A stretch of DNA of 59,104 nucleotides, taken from Truepera sp. bin119. GTDB taxonomy: Bacteria; Deinococcota; Deinococci; Deinococcales; Trueperaceae. The stretch spans positions 1 through 59,104 of the forward strand of contig MPNL01000017.1 of NCBI GenBank assembly GCA_002239005.1, given 5' to 3'. Each line of letters opens with the position of its first letter. The first letter of the stretch is position 1. The notes below the pieces were generated by a model. That model had not been told where the DNA came from and made no database searches. It saw only the letters and a program-made list of their open reading frames with translations. Made by a program: the position numbers and the translations under genes. This document shows positions 19,471-29,082 of the stretch, piece after piece.

Positions 19471-20325
19471 GTGAAGCGCTTTGCTGTTAGTTGGCTTCTG
19501 CTCGTCCTGATCACCTTGGCCTTAGGTCAGCAGAACAACAATCCGGTCGACAGGATTCCCAGCTTCTTCCTTGAAGAAGGTCGCCAGCTTGCAGGGGACC
19601 GCATCACCTTTTGCGTCAACGAAGAGGGCCTGCTCGCCGACTTCGATCGGGCAGTAGCACACGAACTTGCCCAAGTTCTGCTGCTCGAGGACACCCTGGT
19701 GGATATTGAGGCGGTGCGGCGCACCAATGAGCTCGATTACCGCCTCCCGCTCAATCAGCAAGAGCTATTTATCATTCTGACCAATGAGTGTTCAGCCTTT
19801 ATGGGTTTTCTCCTCTCAACGAGCGGGTACGCGGATTGGCTCACCATTACTCGCCCCTACCTGAGAACCAGGTTCGTCCTGGCGGTTCGTGAGGGTGCCG
19901 ACATCGGTAACCTGGGGAACCTCCCAGCGGGGGCACGGGTCGGGACTCGCATGCTTAGCTCGGCAGACCTCAATTTCACCGCGTTTAACGGATCTCTCGC
20001 GCCCGATCGGCGGTGGCGCCGCATCCCCTATCCGAACAACCGGCTCCTCCTCGAGCGCCTTCTCGACGGGAGTCTAGACGGCATTCTCATCTGGGAGCCC
20101 GCTCTCCACGTGGGCTTCCGTAACGATCTGGAAGCGGCCGGGGTCAAAGTCGTGCCTACCACACCTTTTCAGGGGCCCGTCATCGACTTCGGCATTGTCC
20201 TTAAGCAGCGCGATATCTTCTTGCGGCAGGCGCTCGATGACGCGATAGCTGTGCTGATCGAGGACGGGATAGCGACAGGACTCATAACCGAACTGGGTAT
20301 TCAGGGCGGGATTGTAGAGCCGTGA
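19471..20325 (+). CDS. MxaJ/XoxJ-like quinoprotein-associated binding protein
   Basis: Periplasmic protein of about 284 residues with signal peptide (cleavage near LALGQ). It has the family 3 binding-protein fold: ITFCVNEEGLLADFDRAVAHELAQVL, then ITRPYLRTRFVLAVREG, then LLERLLDGSLDGILIWEPA. It lies directly after the dehydrogenase, exactly where mxaJ/xoxJ follows mxaF/xoxF. Known J proteins bind the dehydrogenase and are needed for activity. GTG start. The next gene begins one base after its stop. Confidence 0.75.
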   Translation: MKRFAVSWLLLVLITLALGQQNNNPVDRIPSFFLEEGRQLAGDRITFCVNEEGLLADFDRAVAHELAQVLLLEDTLVDIEAVRRTNELDYRLPLNQQELFIILTNECSAFMGFLLSTSGYADWLTITRPYLRTRFVLAVREGADIGNLGNLPAGARVGTRMLSSADLNFTAFNGSLAPDRRWRRIPYPNNRLLLERLLDGSLDGILIWEPALHVGFRNDLEAAGVKVVPTTPFQGPVIDFGIVLKQRDIFLRQALDDAIAVLIEDGIATGLITELGIQGGIVEP

Positions 20326-20326
20326 A

Positions 20327-21709
20327 ATGACCCCGGTTGCCTCCCTGCTTCGCCGTCGACTCGGGGCGGTCCGGGTACGACTGGCAGTGCGCCGGCTTAT
20401 CAAGGGGGTGTCCGGTAGTCTTCTCCTGGCGGCTGGCCTCTATCTGATCTTGCTGCTCGGTTCCTACTTGATTCCCGAGCTTATGGATGTTCCCCTGGTC
20501 GGCATCACCACTGTGGTATTTGCAGGAGGCTTGGCGATCACGATATCGATTCAGGTCCTCAGGCCACCAAGCCGGCTAGAGGCGGCAAGGAGGGCGGATA
20601 GGCTGCTCGGCCTTGAGGAAAGGCTCAGCACCGCCGTAGAGTTCGAGTCGGCGAGTGGTGATCGTATTGTCGAGTTAGCCCAGCAGTTGGATGCCGAACG
20701 TCACGCCGGGGCTGTGCAGGTCTCACGGGTCGCTCCGCTGCGCCTACCAGGTGTGGGCTGGCCGGCCCTGGCCCTGCTCGTTGCAAGCCTTGCGGCACAG
20801 CTACTTCCTCCGCCGACTCTCCCCGAGATCACCAGCAGTTTCGATAGAGCCGAACTCGAGCAGGCACTAGACCAGGTAGAACGTCTCCAAACTGCGGTGG
20901 CGCGCGAGGCTGAACGGCGGGAAGACCCCTACCTGGGGGCTGTGGCTGAGGCGCTCGAGATGTTCCGTCGCGACTTGGCTTCAGGTGGGCTCGACCGTCA
21001 AGAGAGCCGCAGGCAGCTCACGCAGATTATCGAGCACATGATGCGTGCCTCCGATCTTGAGGGCAACCCTGCAGCACTTGCAGAGCAGTTGCTGGCCTCC
21101 TCCCCTTCCGAACTGCCTGCCGATGAAGCGGCGGGCGACGCCCCTACAAGGGGCGGTGATGGTGCACAGCCCCACCTGGAAGGTGACCTTCCCCCATTCG
21201 CTGGGCTTGACCCGCTACTCGATGCGGTCAATCGACCCTTGGAAGGGGGGCCGGAGAACGAGAGGGCCCCCCTCACCGAGGGCAGTCGGGGGGGCTATAC
21301 CGATCGCGAACTCATCGAGGCCCTTCAGGAGCAGGCCCTGCGCGCTTCGCAAGCGGCCCGAGAGGCCGACGGGGCTATCATCGGTGCGGCGGCAGATTCC
21401 AATCCGGGTGCGAGTCGCCTCGCTGGCCAAGGTTCGCAGGAGCTCGTCGGCGACCCCGCTACCGCTGCCGAAAGCGACCCCGATGCCTTCGCCTTCGAAG
21501 ATCTGGCACTGCCCGGCGAGATCGCAAGTGAAGGGCGTCGCATCGAGCTCGAACTTCCCCCCGACGTGGAACTGGTAGAGGTGTCAGGCTCGCTGCCCGC
21601 ACTAGGTCCTTGGCGCACCCTGCCCGAGGCGGCACTGACCACAGAGTTCTTCCCGATGAGCTACCGGGAGGAGTTGAGTCGCTACTTCACCCCGCTGGAT
21701 GGTGGCTGA
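20327..21709 (+). CDS. DUF4175-like membrane protein of the MoxR cassette, copy 1
   Basis: I do not recognise a defined function. It has two N-terminal helices (VSGSLLLAAGLYLILLLGSYL and VGITTVVFAGGLAITI), a segment RLEAARRADRLLGLEERLSTAVEFE, a third helix GWPALALLVASLAAQLLPP, then a long helical, low-complexity acidic region and a conserved end SYREELSRYFTPLD. The paralogue at 41334 shares EAERREDPYLGAVAEAL-like text, the ARRAD...LSERASTALE segment and the RYF ending, always directly before a moxR gene. DUF4175-like resemblance is by impression. A role as membrane scaffold for the MoxR/vWA machinery is inferred. Confidence 0.6.
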   Translation: MTPVASLLRRRLGAVRVRLAVRRLIKGVSGSLLLAAGLYLILLLGSYLIPELMDVPLVGITTVVFAGGLAITISIQVLRPPSRLEAARRADRLLGLEERLSTAVEFESASGDRIVELAQQLDAERHAGAVQVSRVAPLRLPGVGWPALALLVASLAAQLLPPPTLPEITSSFDRAELEQALDQVERLQTAVAREAERREDPYLGAVAEALEMFRRDLASGGLDRQESRRQLTQIIEHMMRASDLEGNPAALAEQLLASSPSELPADEAAGDAPTRGGDGAQPHLEGDLPPFAGLDPLLDAVNRPLEGGPENERAPLTEGSRGGYTDRELIEALQEQALRASQAAREADGAIIGAAADSNPGASRLAGQGSQELVGDPATAAESDPDAFAFEDLALPGEIASEGRRIELELPPDVELVEVSGSLPALGPWRTLPEAALTTEFFPMSYREELSRYFTPLDGG

Positions 21710-21722
21710 CGGAGGCCAAGGT

Positions 21723-22742
21723 ATGACCGACCAGGAATCCAATAATCGCGAACGGCTCACCGAGCTCGAGTGGGAGATCGAACAGCTTCAGCGGGTCCGT
21801 GAGGCGATTGGAACTGTCGTCGTTGGGCACTACGATATCATCGATCAGCTTCTCATCAGCTTGCTCGGCGGAGGCCACGTGCTGATCGAAGGTGCCCCTG
21901 GGTTAGGTAAGACCCTGCTAGTTCGAACGATGGCGACCGTCTGCGGCCTGGACCTCTCGCGTATCCAGTTCACCCCCGATCTCATGCCGGCCGACATAAC
22001 CGGGACGGTGATACTCTTACAGGACGAGCAGGGCCGCTCACACAGCCGCTCCTTCCAGCAGGGCCCCATATTCGCACAGATGGTGCTGGCGGATGAGATC
22101 AACCGGGCTACCCCTAAGACACAGTCGGCCTTGCTCGAAGCTATGCAGGAGAGAACCGTCACGGTCGCTGGTTCCGGCCATGCGCTGCCCGAACCCTTCT
22201 TCGTCCTGGCCACCCAGAACCCTGTCGAGATGGAAGGGACCTATCGTCTTCCCGAGGCACAGATCGACCGATTCTTCTTCAAAGTCGTCATCGGCTACCC
22301 CAGTACCGATATCCTTGACGACATTCTCGCACAGACTACCGGTACCGAACAGCCCGAAACGACAGCTATCTTGGAGCCAGGCGAGATCCTCAGACTCCAG
22401 GAACTCACCCGTGGGGTGCTACTGGCCAGCCACGTCCGGCGGGCGGTAGCGGAGTTCGTGCAGACTACCCAACCCGACAACAGCTCCGCGCCCCGCGAAG
22501 TCCAGCGCTTCATCCGCTTCGGGATCAGCCCACGCGGGGCACAGGCGCTCATCCTCGCTGCCAAGGCAAGGGCCCTGATGAATGGCCGTTACAATGTCGG
22601 CTTCTCCGACTTGGAGGCGACGTTGCACCCTGCCCTTCGTCATCGATTCCAACTCAACTTTGAAGGGCATGCTGAGGGGAAGGATGCTGAGGCGTTGCTC
22701 GGCCGACTCTTCCGTGACGCGGTCTCCGTTCATAACGGGTAG
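21723..22742 (+). CDS. MoxR-family AAA+ ATPase, copy 1
   Basis: Cytoplasmic AAA+ chaperone of the MoxR/MxaR family, which works with vWA proteins to mature or load cofactors into partner enzymes. Walker A is GAPGLGKTLL, followed by IQFTPDLMPADITGT, Walker B VLADEINRATPKTQSALLEAMQE, sensor 1 ATQNPVEMEGTYRLPEAQIDRFF and a sensor 2 region ISPRGAQALILAAKARAL. ATG 21723 is preceded by GGAG eight bases upstream. It is nearly identical in layout to 42856-43872. The order MoxR-DUF58-vWA matches mxaR-mxaS-mxaC/L of methylotrophs. Confidence 0.92.
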   Translation: MTDQESNNRERLTELEWEIEQLQRVREAIGTVVVGHYDIIDQLLISLLGGGHVLIEGAPGLGKTLLVRTMATVCGLDLSRIQFTPDLMPADITGTVILLQDEQGRSHSRSFQQGPIFAQMVLADEINRATPKTQSALLEAMQERTVTVAGSGHALPEPFFVLATQNPVEMEGTYRLPEAQIDRFFFKVVIGYPSTDILDDILAQTTGTEQPETTAILEPGEILRLQELTRGVLLASHVRRAVAEFVQTTQPDNSSAPREVQRFIRFGISPRGAQALILAAKARALMNGRYNVGFSDLEATLHPALRHRFQLNFEGHAEGKDAEALLGRLFRDAVSVHNG

Positions 22743-22745
22743 TCG

Positions 22746-23633
22746 GTGAGCTTGCTCTCGCCACACTTGCAGCAGGCGCTCGGTCGCTCCCGTCTGCTGC
22801 CGCTGCGGGCCAAAGCTAATACCGGAGTCGGAGAGCGCCCGTCCCGCGCCAAGGGATCTGGCATTGAGTTTGCCGACCACCGGGCCTACCAGCTCGGTGA
22901 CGACATTCGGCACCTCGATCCTCACATTCATGCCCGCCTTGGGCTGCTTGCGGTGCGAGAATACGTCCTCTCTCAACAGCTCGAAGTAACGCTGATTCTT
23001 GACGCTAGCGCGTCGATGTCATTTGGCATGCCCAGCAAGTTCAGTTGTGCCCGTGAGTTGGCCGCAGGTCTTGCCCTGTCGACACTGGCTGGCGGCGACA
23101 ACCTGAGCCTGGGTGTTTTGCGAGGCTCTGCTCTGGAGTGGCACCCGCGGGTAAGTGGCCTGAGCAGGGCTCCCGAGGTTTTCTCCTGGCTCGAGGCTTT
23201 GGAGGCGAAGAGGCCGGCCAACCTGGCCGCAGCGCTGGAACGGGCGCTCCCGCGCCTGCACGGTGAAGGGGTCACGATCGTGATAAGCGACTGGCTATCC
23301 GATCCCGCCGAGGTGGTAATGGCAGCGCTGCGACGCTACGCCCCGACGCGCCAGGAATTCCTGGCACTGCAGGTCCTGGCACTGGAGGAGGAAGACCCGA
23401 CAGCTCTCGGCCGAGGGGAGTTGAAACTGCTCGATAGCGAATCGGGTGAAGAGATTGAGATCTCCCTTAGGGATTCTACCTTTGCTCGCTACCAGGAGTT
23501 TCTGCAGCAGCATCGCGAAGACCTCAGGAGTCAGATCAGCTCTCTTGGGGGTCGATTTCTGGGGGTCAGTTCGGGCGTTGCCAGCGAACAGCTGCTCCTC
23601 GGTACGCTGCGCGCGCAGGGTGTGATCGCTTGA
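22746..23633 (+). CDS. DUF58 protein (MxaS-like), copy 1
   Basis: DUF58 family member, partner of MoxR ATPases. The family core GVGERPSRAKGSGIEFADHR followed by YQLGDDIRHLD is clear, then a degenerate vWA-like half with LILDASASMSFG, where the MIDAS DxSxS is present. About 295 residues, without a transmembrane segment. GTG 22746 lies three bases after the moxR stop, and its own stop overlaps the next start (TTGA). In methylotrophs the equivalent MxaS is needed for active methanol dehydrogenase. Confidence 0.88.
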   Translation: MSLLSPHLQQALGRSRLLPLRAKANTGVGERPSRAKGSGIEFADHRAYQLGDDIRHLDPHIHARLGLLAVREYVLSQQLEVTLILDASASMSFGMPSKFSCARELAAGLALSTLAGGDNLSLGVLRGSALEWHPRVSGLSRAPEVFSWLEALEAKRPANLAAALERALPRLHGEGVTIVISDWLSDPAEVVMAALRRYAPTRQEFLALQVLALEEEDPTALGRGELKLLDSESGEEIEISLRDSTFARYQEFLQQHREDLRSQISSLGGRFLGVSSGVASEQLLLGTLRAQGVIA

Positions 23634-26600
23634 GCTTCGCCGCTCCAGCGTGGTTGCTCCTGCTCCTGCTGGCGCCTGTCATCGTGCTACTCCATATGCG
23701 CCGGAGACGAATGCGCGAGGTGGGCAGTCTCCTCCTGTGGCGGCAGGTCGCTGCACTGACCGAGCCTCAGAGCACCTGGCAGCGACCCACGCTGAATACC
23801 GCAATGCTCTTACAGCTACTCGCCTTGCTCCTTCTAACCCTCGCACTGGTCGAACCCCAACCCCGGGTCCAGCTAGACCCGAGACCAACCGTGGTGCTGC
23901 TCGACGCTTCGGCGAGCATGGCTGCAACGACAGGGGGCGGTGAAACCCGCTTTCAACAGGCCATTAAACACGTCGAGAGACTCGCCCACTCCACCCCCCG
24001 ACTCAGTCTCATCTGGGTTGGGGATCACCCCCGCTTCATTCCCGAGCGGCGTAGCAACCCGAGGGAGTTCGGGCGCTCCTTATCCCGACTTGAACCTGGA
24101 GCGGGTCGTGCGAACTGGGACCGGGCTGCAGACCTGGTGCGTTCTCTGGGGGAAGAGCCCCAGTTGCTAGTCATTTCCGATGATCCAGCGACTCCGCTAG
24201 AGCGCCTTAGGAACCGGTTGCTGGAAGCGGAGGCGGTAACGGTGGGGGAGAGCGCCCCCAACCGCTCCTTGCAGAGGGTAGAGGTTCGGCCCCGCAATGA
24301 GGGGGGTTGGCTGCTGACCGGCTCCGTTCGCAGCCACGATTTCGCCGGTAGAGTCGAACTGGAAGTTAGCTTCCAGCCTTACGGCAGCAACACCCCTCTG
24401 CTTTGGGCTGAGACGGACTTCCAGGTGCCAGCTTCCGGTGACACCCCCTTCGAGATAGAGATCGATATCCGTGAATCGGGTCTGCTCACCACTGCTATTG
24501 TGGGAGAAGACGCTCTGTCAAGCGATGACAGCCATATCGTTTTCCTCGACCCCGAACGGATCTCGGTACGAATCCTGCTGCTCGGGCCTAGACAACTAGC
24601 TGTCGAGCAGGCATTCGAGGCTGTCGAGGGAGCAACGCTGTTCTGGGCCGACAGTCTGCCCGACGACATTACCAGCCGCTTCGACCTTGTGGTGGTTCAG
24701 GAAATCGACCTTGACCGCTCACCTGAAGCGCCCACCCTCTACCTGGGCACCTCTCCACCAGGGTCCCAGCCCTTGAGGATCTTGCGCGGCGTAGAGGTCA
24801 GCATGTGGCGGGACGATCACCCCCTTACTAAGGGCACGACCTGGGATGGACTGCTGGTGGAGCAGGCCTTGGAACTCCCGCGGCTCGATGGAGCCCGTGT
24901 TCTGCTTGCGGCTGGCGAGACCCCCCTCATTCAGGTTCGGGTAAATGAGTTTGGTCCAGAAGCGGTGGTCGCCTTCACACCCGATACGAGTAACTGGGAC
25001 CATCTGGTGAGTTTTCCGACCTTCCTGCTTAACCTGCTCGGCTGGTTGCGCCCCGACCTCCCGCGCATGGGTGCTGGCTGTCGCGTCGGTAGCGCCTGTC
25101 CCCTTCCAGTTGCCCAGCTTGCCCTGGGAGCTCGACTGCTGCCCCCTTCCGGCCGACCTTTCCGACTTCCCCCGTCCGCTGCGAGTACTTTCACACCTGA
25201 AGAGAGGGGCCTGTATCATCTCGAGGGTCCGCAAGAAACCTTTAGGATTGCCGTCAACGGTGGGGACAGAAGTGGAGACCTCTCCATGGCCGGAGCCGAC
25301 TCCTCAGTGGAACAGCCCACCGGGCAGGGTACAGTTCCGTTCCGGGCTTGGCTCCTGGCGATTGCCACCGGAGTTCTAGTTCTAGAAAGTGTCCTCGCTG
25401 GGCGGGGAGAGGCGCGATTTCTGCGCCCCTCTGCATTGGCTTCGGGCTACCCCCTGGCTGGCCAAAGGTGGATGCAGCTGGTTTTGCTCACGCTCGCCCT
25501 CTTGCTCATCATAGCTGCCTTATTCCAGGTGCCGCTCCTGTTGCCTGAGCGTAGCCGGCACTTGGTCCTGGTCAAGGATGGAGGTCTCGTCGAAACGAGT
25601 GATCCCAGGTGGGAGCGACTTGAAGACCGGCTCCAGGGCGAGCTTCGCGGCGCCCGACTCACGACACTTACCCTTCCAGGAGAGGGATTCGGAGGTCTCG
25701 ACCTTGAAACCGGACTCCGGTTAGCGGAGGCGGAGATTCCCCAAGGAGCACACGGACGCATCATAGTGGCTGGCCGTAATGGCGAGAGCCGTGGGGACGC
25801 ACTGGGTGCACTTCCACTCCTTCAGGAGCGGGGTCTCTCTGTCGATGTCCTGCCCTTGCCAGGGAGATTGCCGGGCGACCTAGTAGTCGTGGGACTCTCT
25901 GCTGCGGGCCCTGTTTATGCTGGCAGTACCAACAACCTCGTCATTCGGGTGGTCAGTGAGGTGGAACAGAGCGCAACCCTTAACCTTCTTCGGGATGGAG
26001 AACTCCGGCGCGAGGAGAGCGTAGGATTGGCGGCTGGCGGCAACATCATCACTCTCCCCATTCGGGAAGCTGAAGCGGGGACCTATCATTACGTTGTCGA
26101 ATTGATCTCTCCTAGTGATCCCCAGCCCGAAAACAATCGCGTTGCTCTGGTGCTCGAGGTTTACGATCGGCTCCGCGTGGCGTTGTATACGCCTCTGCCC
26201 GAGCGGGGCGAACTCTTCGCTCAGGCGCTCGCACTGCAGGGCATTGAGGCGGTCGTGCAGGCCCCTCATCTGGTTCCCTATACGGCGGATGGCTTTGACG
26301 CTTGGGGTGGGGTGATTCTCATGAATGTGCCGGCTATAGATCTGCACACCCTTCAGCAAGAGGCGATCGAGGCCTTCGTTCGTATCCATCGTGGGGGCGT
26401 GCTCCTGCTCGGGGGAGAGAACACCTTCGGGCCCGGCGGATATTTCCAGACCCCGCTCGAGCGACTCTCCCCACTTTCGAGCCGCATTCCGCGCGAGGCA
26501 CCTGAAGTGACTATGCTCTTTATCCTCGATCGCTCCGGCAGCATGCAGCAGCGAGTCGGCGCCAGCGACCGACTCGGCATAGCGAAGACAGCCACGCTAA

Positions 26601-27889
26601 GCGCAACGGAGCTACTCAATGAGCGGAGTCAGGTCGGTGTCATTGTATTCGATGAACAGGCGCAGGAACTCATTCCTTTGCAACCGGCCGGAGATAGGGA
26701 AGCCTTGGCTGGGCTTCTAGAGCCCTTGGTCCCCGGTGGAGGTACATCCCTGTACCCCGCGCTGGTCAGAGCGCTCGACCGGATGCGAGAGGTCGAGTCT
26801 GCAGCTCGGCACATCGTGGTGATGAGCGATGGCCTGTCGCAGCCGGGGGATTTTGAGGCGGTACTCGCTGAGCTTCGTACGCTCAAAGTGACCGTGAGCA
26901 CGGTGGGAATTGGCCAGGGAGCTGACGTGGAGCGGCTTGAGACCATCGCCCGTCTGGGAGGTGGTGCGTTTCACGCCACCGACGATTTTCAGGCATTGCC
27001 CGGGATTCTTTCCCAGGAGGCACTCCTGCTGTCGGCGTCGCCGGTGCACCAGGAGAACGTCACACCTGTCTGGCAGGAAACGGACACCTCCTTCAGCGGC
27101 AACCTGCCCACCAAGCTGCCTGCACTGGGTGGATTCGTAGAGACCACCGCCAAAGAGGAGGCCCAGGTGAGTCTGACCACCGCCGATGGCGATCCCCTGC
27201 TCGCCTCATGGCGCTACGGCTTGGGTTGGGTGGTAGCCTTCAGCTCTCAGGCGGCGGGTCCCTGGAGCGAAGGCTGGACCGCCCTCGAGGGCTACCCGAG
27301 GATCTGGGCCCAGATCGCCCGCTGGGCATTTCAGGAGCCCATCACGCCAGGACTCAACGTCGACACCACGAGGCGTGGGGATGAGCTGTTCCTAGACGTT
27401 ATCGCCCTGGATAGTGAAGGCCAGGATCTCACCGACCTCGATCTAACTGTAGAGGTTGAGCGTCCCGACTCTGTTACCGAAGCTGTAGCGATGTTGCTCG
27501 CTGGCAATGCAACCTATCGCGGCATGGTTCCGCTCGATGCCCCGGGGGTGTATCGGTTGCGGGTCTTCGATTCGACCGAGGGCAGTAATCATGAATTTGA
27601 TCCCGTGGAATTCAGCCTGAACGTTCAGGCGCCCGCCATCCCGTTCATCCTAGATGACGGGGAGCTACTAGAAAGTCTTGCTGCTGGCAGTGGGGGCAGG
27701 CTCTTAAGGGGAGAAGAGCAACTGTTCCAGGGTCCGACCAACCTGCGTTGGCTCTCCCGACCTTCCTGGCGGCCGTGGGCCCTTCTGGGACTTGTGCTGT
27801 TTCTTATCGCCTTGGTCCTGCGCTACACCCCTCACCTGCTGCTGTGGAGGCGCCCCCGGACCTCTGCTCGACCCCTCTTAACCCAATAG
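23630..27889 (+). CDS. giant BatA-like vWA membrane protein, copy 1
   Basis: A 1419-residue membrane protein. Order of parts: BatA-type N-terminus (APAWLLLLLLAPVIVLLHMRR), a second helix LLQLLALLLLTLAL, a first vWA with MIDAS DASAS (D92), a beta-rich region, two central helices (about 570-640, WLLAIATGVLVLESVLAG and LVLLTLALLLIIAALF), a class I glutamine-amidotransferase-like fold (VILMNVPAIDLHTLQQEA, then GGENTFGPGGYFQTPLE, about 870-945), a second vWA with full MIDAS (D967 RSGS, GGGTS, VVMSDG), beta domains and a C-terminal helix. No amidotransferase catalytic triad was evident. It overlaps DUF58 by four bases. The likely role is a metal-dependent periplasmic clamp for MoxR-driven maturation of the quinoprotein. 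Confidence 0.85.
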   Translation: MSFAAPAWLLLLLLAPVIVLLHMRRRRMREVGSLLLWRQVAALTEPQSTWQRPTLNTAMLLQLLALLLLTLALVEPQPRVQLDPRPTVVLLDASASMAATTGGGETRFQQAIKHVERLAHSTPRLSLIWVGDHPRFIPERRSNPREFGRSLSRLEPGAGRANWDRAADLVRSLGEEPQLLVISDDPATPLERLRNRLLEAEAVTVGESAPNRSLQRVEVRPRNEGGWLLTGSVRSHDFAGRVELEVSFQPYGSNTPLLWAETDFQVPASGDTPFEIEIDIRESGLLTTAIVGEDALSSDDSHIVFLDPERISVRILLLGPRQLAVEQAFEAVEGATLFWADSLPDDITSRFDLVVVQEIDLDRSPEAPTLYLGTSPPGSQPLRILRGVEVSMWRDDHPLTKGTTWDGLLVEQALELPRLDGARVLLAAGETPLIQVRVNEFGPEAVVAFTPDTSNWDHLVSFPTFLLNLLGWLRPDLPRMGAGCRVGSACPLPVAQLALGARLLPPSGRPFRLPPSAASTFTPEERGLYHLEGPQETFRIAVNGGDRSGDLSMAGADSSVEQPTGQGTVPFRAWLLAIATGVLVLESVLAGRGEARFLRPSALASGYPLAGQRWMQLVLLTLALLLIIAALFQVPLLLPERSRHLVLVKDGGLVETSDPRWERLEDRLQGELRGARLTTLTLPGEGFGGLDLETGLRLAEAEIPQGAHGRIIVAGRNGESRGDALGALPLLQERGLSVDVLPLPGRLPGDLVVVGLSAAGPVYAGSTNNLVIRVVSEVEQSATLNLLRDGELRREESVGLAAGGNIITLPIREAEAGTYHYVVELISPSDPQPENNRVALVLEVYDRLRVALYTPLPERGELFAQALALQGIEAVVQAPHLVPYTADGFDAWGGVILMNVPAIDLHTLQQEAIEAFVRIHRGGVLLLGGENTFGPGGYFQTPLERLSPLSSRIPREAPEVTMLFILDRSGSMQQRVGASDRLGIAKTATLSATELLNERSQVGVIVFDEQAQELIPLQPAGDREALAGLLEPLVPGGGTSLYPALVRALDRMREVESAARHIVVMSDGLSQPGDFEAVLAELRTLKVTVSTVGIGQGADVERLETIARLGGGAFHATDDFQALPGILSQEALLLSASPVHQENVTPVWQETDTSFSGNLPTKLPALGGFVETTAKEEAQVSLTTADGDPLLASWRYGLGWVVAFSSQAAGPWSEGWTALEGYPRIWAQIARWAFQEPITPGLNVDTTRRGDELFLDVIALDSEGQDLTDLDLTVEVERPDSVTEAVAMLLAGNATYRGMVPLDAPGVYRLRVFDSTEGSNHEFDPVEFSLNVQAPAIPFILDDGELLESLAAGSGGRLLRGEEQLFQGPTNLRWLSRPSWRPWALLGLVLFLIALVLRYTPHLLLWRRPRTSARPLLTQ

Positions 27890-28495
27890 CCAGTTGTTGA
27901 GGATGTCCACTAGCGGCTGTAGCAGGGGTTGGAGCCAGCCCAGCGCCGCCAGTACGAGCAGTGCCCCTCCGGTGAATAGGGATAGCTGTCTTGTGCGACT
28001 GGCTCTTCTGGGCCACAGGGCCAGCAGAGCGTATCCGCCGGTCAGGGGGGGTAAGGGTATTATGTTCACTACCAGGAACCAGAGGGTGAGTTCGACTGTC
28101 GAGTTTACCAGCCGCAGAACGAAAAATCCTGTCTGTTCTGGGAGGATAGAAAGCAGGGGCTGTCTTATCAACTTCAGGGCCAGGATGAGCATCACCAAGG
28201 TGGCGAGAGCCCCCAGTGCCAAAAGCCACGGATCCAGTCGAGGACGCCGCATGTCGACTGGCGACAGGAGTAGGGGCTTGACCCAGCCGACTTGAAGCAG
28301 AAGAAGTCCAAGGGTGCCTAGCGTCCCTAGGTGAGGCACAGGGCTCAGGGTGGCGCGACCGTCATGACGGGGTCCCGCATCTCCAAGAAATGACGCCAGC
28401 CAGACTAGAACGAACCCGTGACATCCAAGGATGATCACCGCCCCGACGAAGCGCAACAGTAGCTGCTGGAGCGTAACTTCAAAAAGAGGGCTCAT
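27878..28495 (-). CDS. degenerate M50/site-2-protease-like membrane protein
   Basis: A 205-residue multi-helix protein with the outline of M50 site-2 proteases: an N-terminal helix IILGCHGFVLVWLASFLGD, then GRATLSPVPHLGTLGTLGLLL and GWVKPLLLSP, then NIIPLPPLTGGYALLAL. In active members the first helix carries HExxH and the late motif is NLLPxxxLDGG. Here the first reads CHGFVLV and the second has Thr for the zinc-binding Asp, so both metal sites are lost and peptidase activity is unlikely. It is convergent with the vWA gene, their 3' ends overlapping by 12 bases. Its function may be structural or regulatory. Confidence 0.68.
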   Translation of the reverse strand: MSPLFEVTLQQLLLRFVGAVIILGCHGFVLVWLASFLGDAGPRHDGRATLSPVPHLGTLGTLGLLLLQVGWVKPLLLSPVDMRRPRLDPWLLALGALATLVMLILALKLIRQPLLSILPEQTGFFVLRLVNSTVELTLWFLVVNIIPLPPLTGGYALLALWPRRASRTRQLSLFTGGALLVLAALGWLQPLLQPLVDILNNWLLG

Positions 28496-29082
28496 CTGAG
28501 CATCTCAAACAGCTTTCGGGGGTATAGGGAATGGCTGGTCATGGACAACTGACGTTGCTGCGCTATTCACCCTCACTCGACCCCCAAAGGAATCTGGTGT
28601 CCGACGCTGCGGAATCGGGACCTCGGACATCGTGAAGGTGGAGAACTAAGGTGGTCAGCATCTATCACTTCTTGAATTGCTTAAGTCCACGATCAGTGTC
28701 CGATCCCTCACCTTGACAGTCACCTCTTAACTCCACTGTAAGCCGTGAAGCCTAGGGGGCAAAGTCGACCCTGAAGTCGAAACGTTCTTGGCTTGCAGCC
28801 TTCAGGAAACCCATCGCCCTGTGTTCCGGCCCCGACTCCTCGACCCGATACCACCCTCTCCGCCGATGACTCTTAATGAATCGCTTTCTGGGCACTTAAT
28901 GGAAACCGGTCAAACCCATCCCTCACTAGGCGATTGGGCTTCGGCGCCGCTTCACGTCAGCGATAGACATATGCTATAGATATGCTATATTGCATTTAAC
29001 GCGGAATGATATTTCTTGAGGTTGGAGGGCTTCTGGATCTTTAGATTGGCTCCCTACTAAGACCTACTCAAAGGGGTTTTGA
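28496..29082 (+). promoter_or_regulatory. divergent control region with two 11-bp-spaced direct repeats
   Basis: No gene is visible in this 587-base divergent spacer. ATATGCTATA occurs at 28969-28978 and again at 28980-28989, an 11-bp period; each copy is partly self-complementary. The AT-rich patch sits about 100 bases upstream of the cytochrome gene. A 7-bp match to the upstream repeats (TTAAGTC, reverse of GACTTAA) lies near 28680. OmpR/PhoB-type regulators bind 11-bp direct repeats and one is encoded at 34056, so this is a candidate site. Confidence 0.4.
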
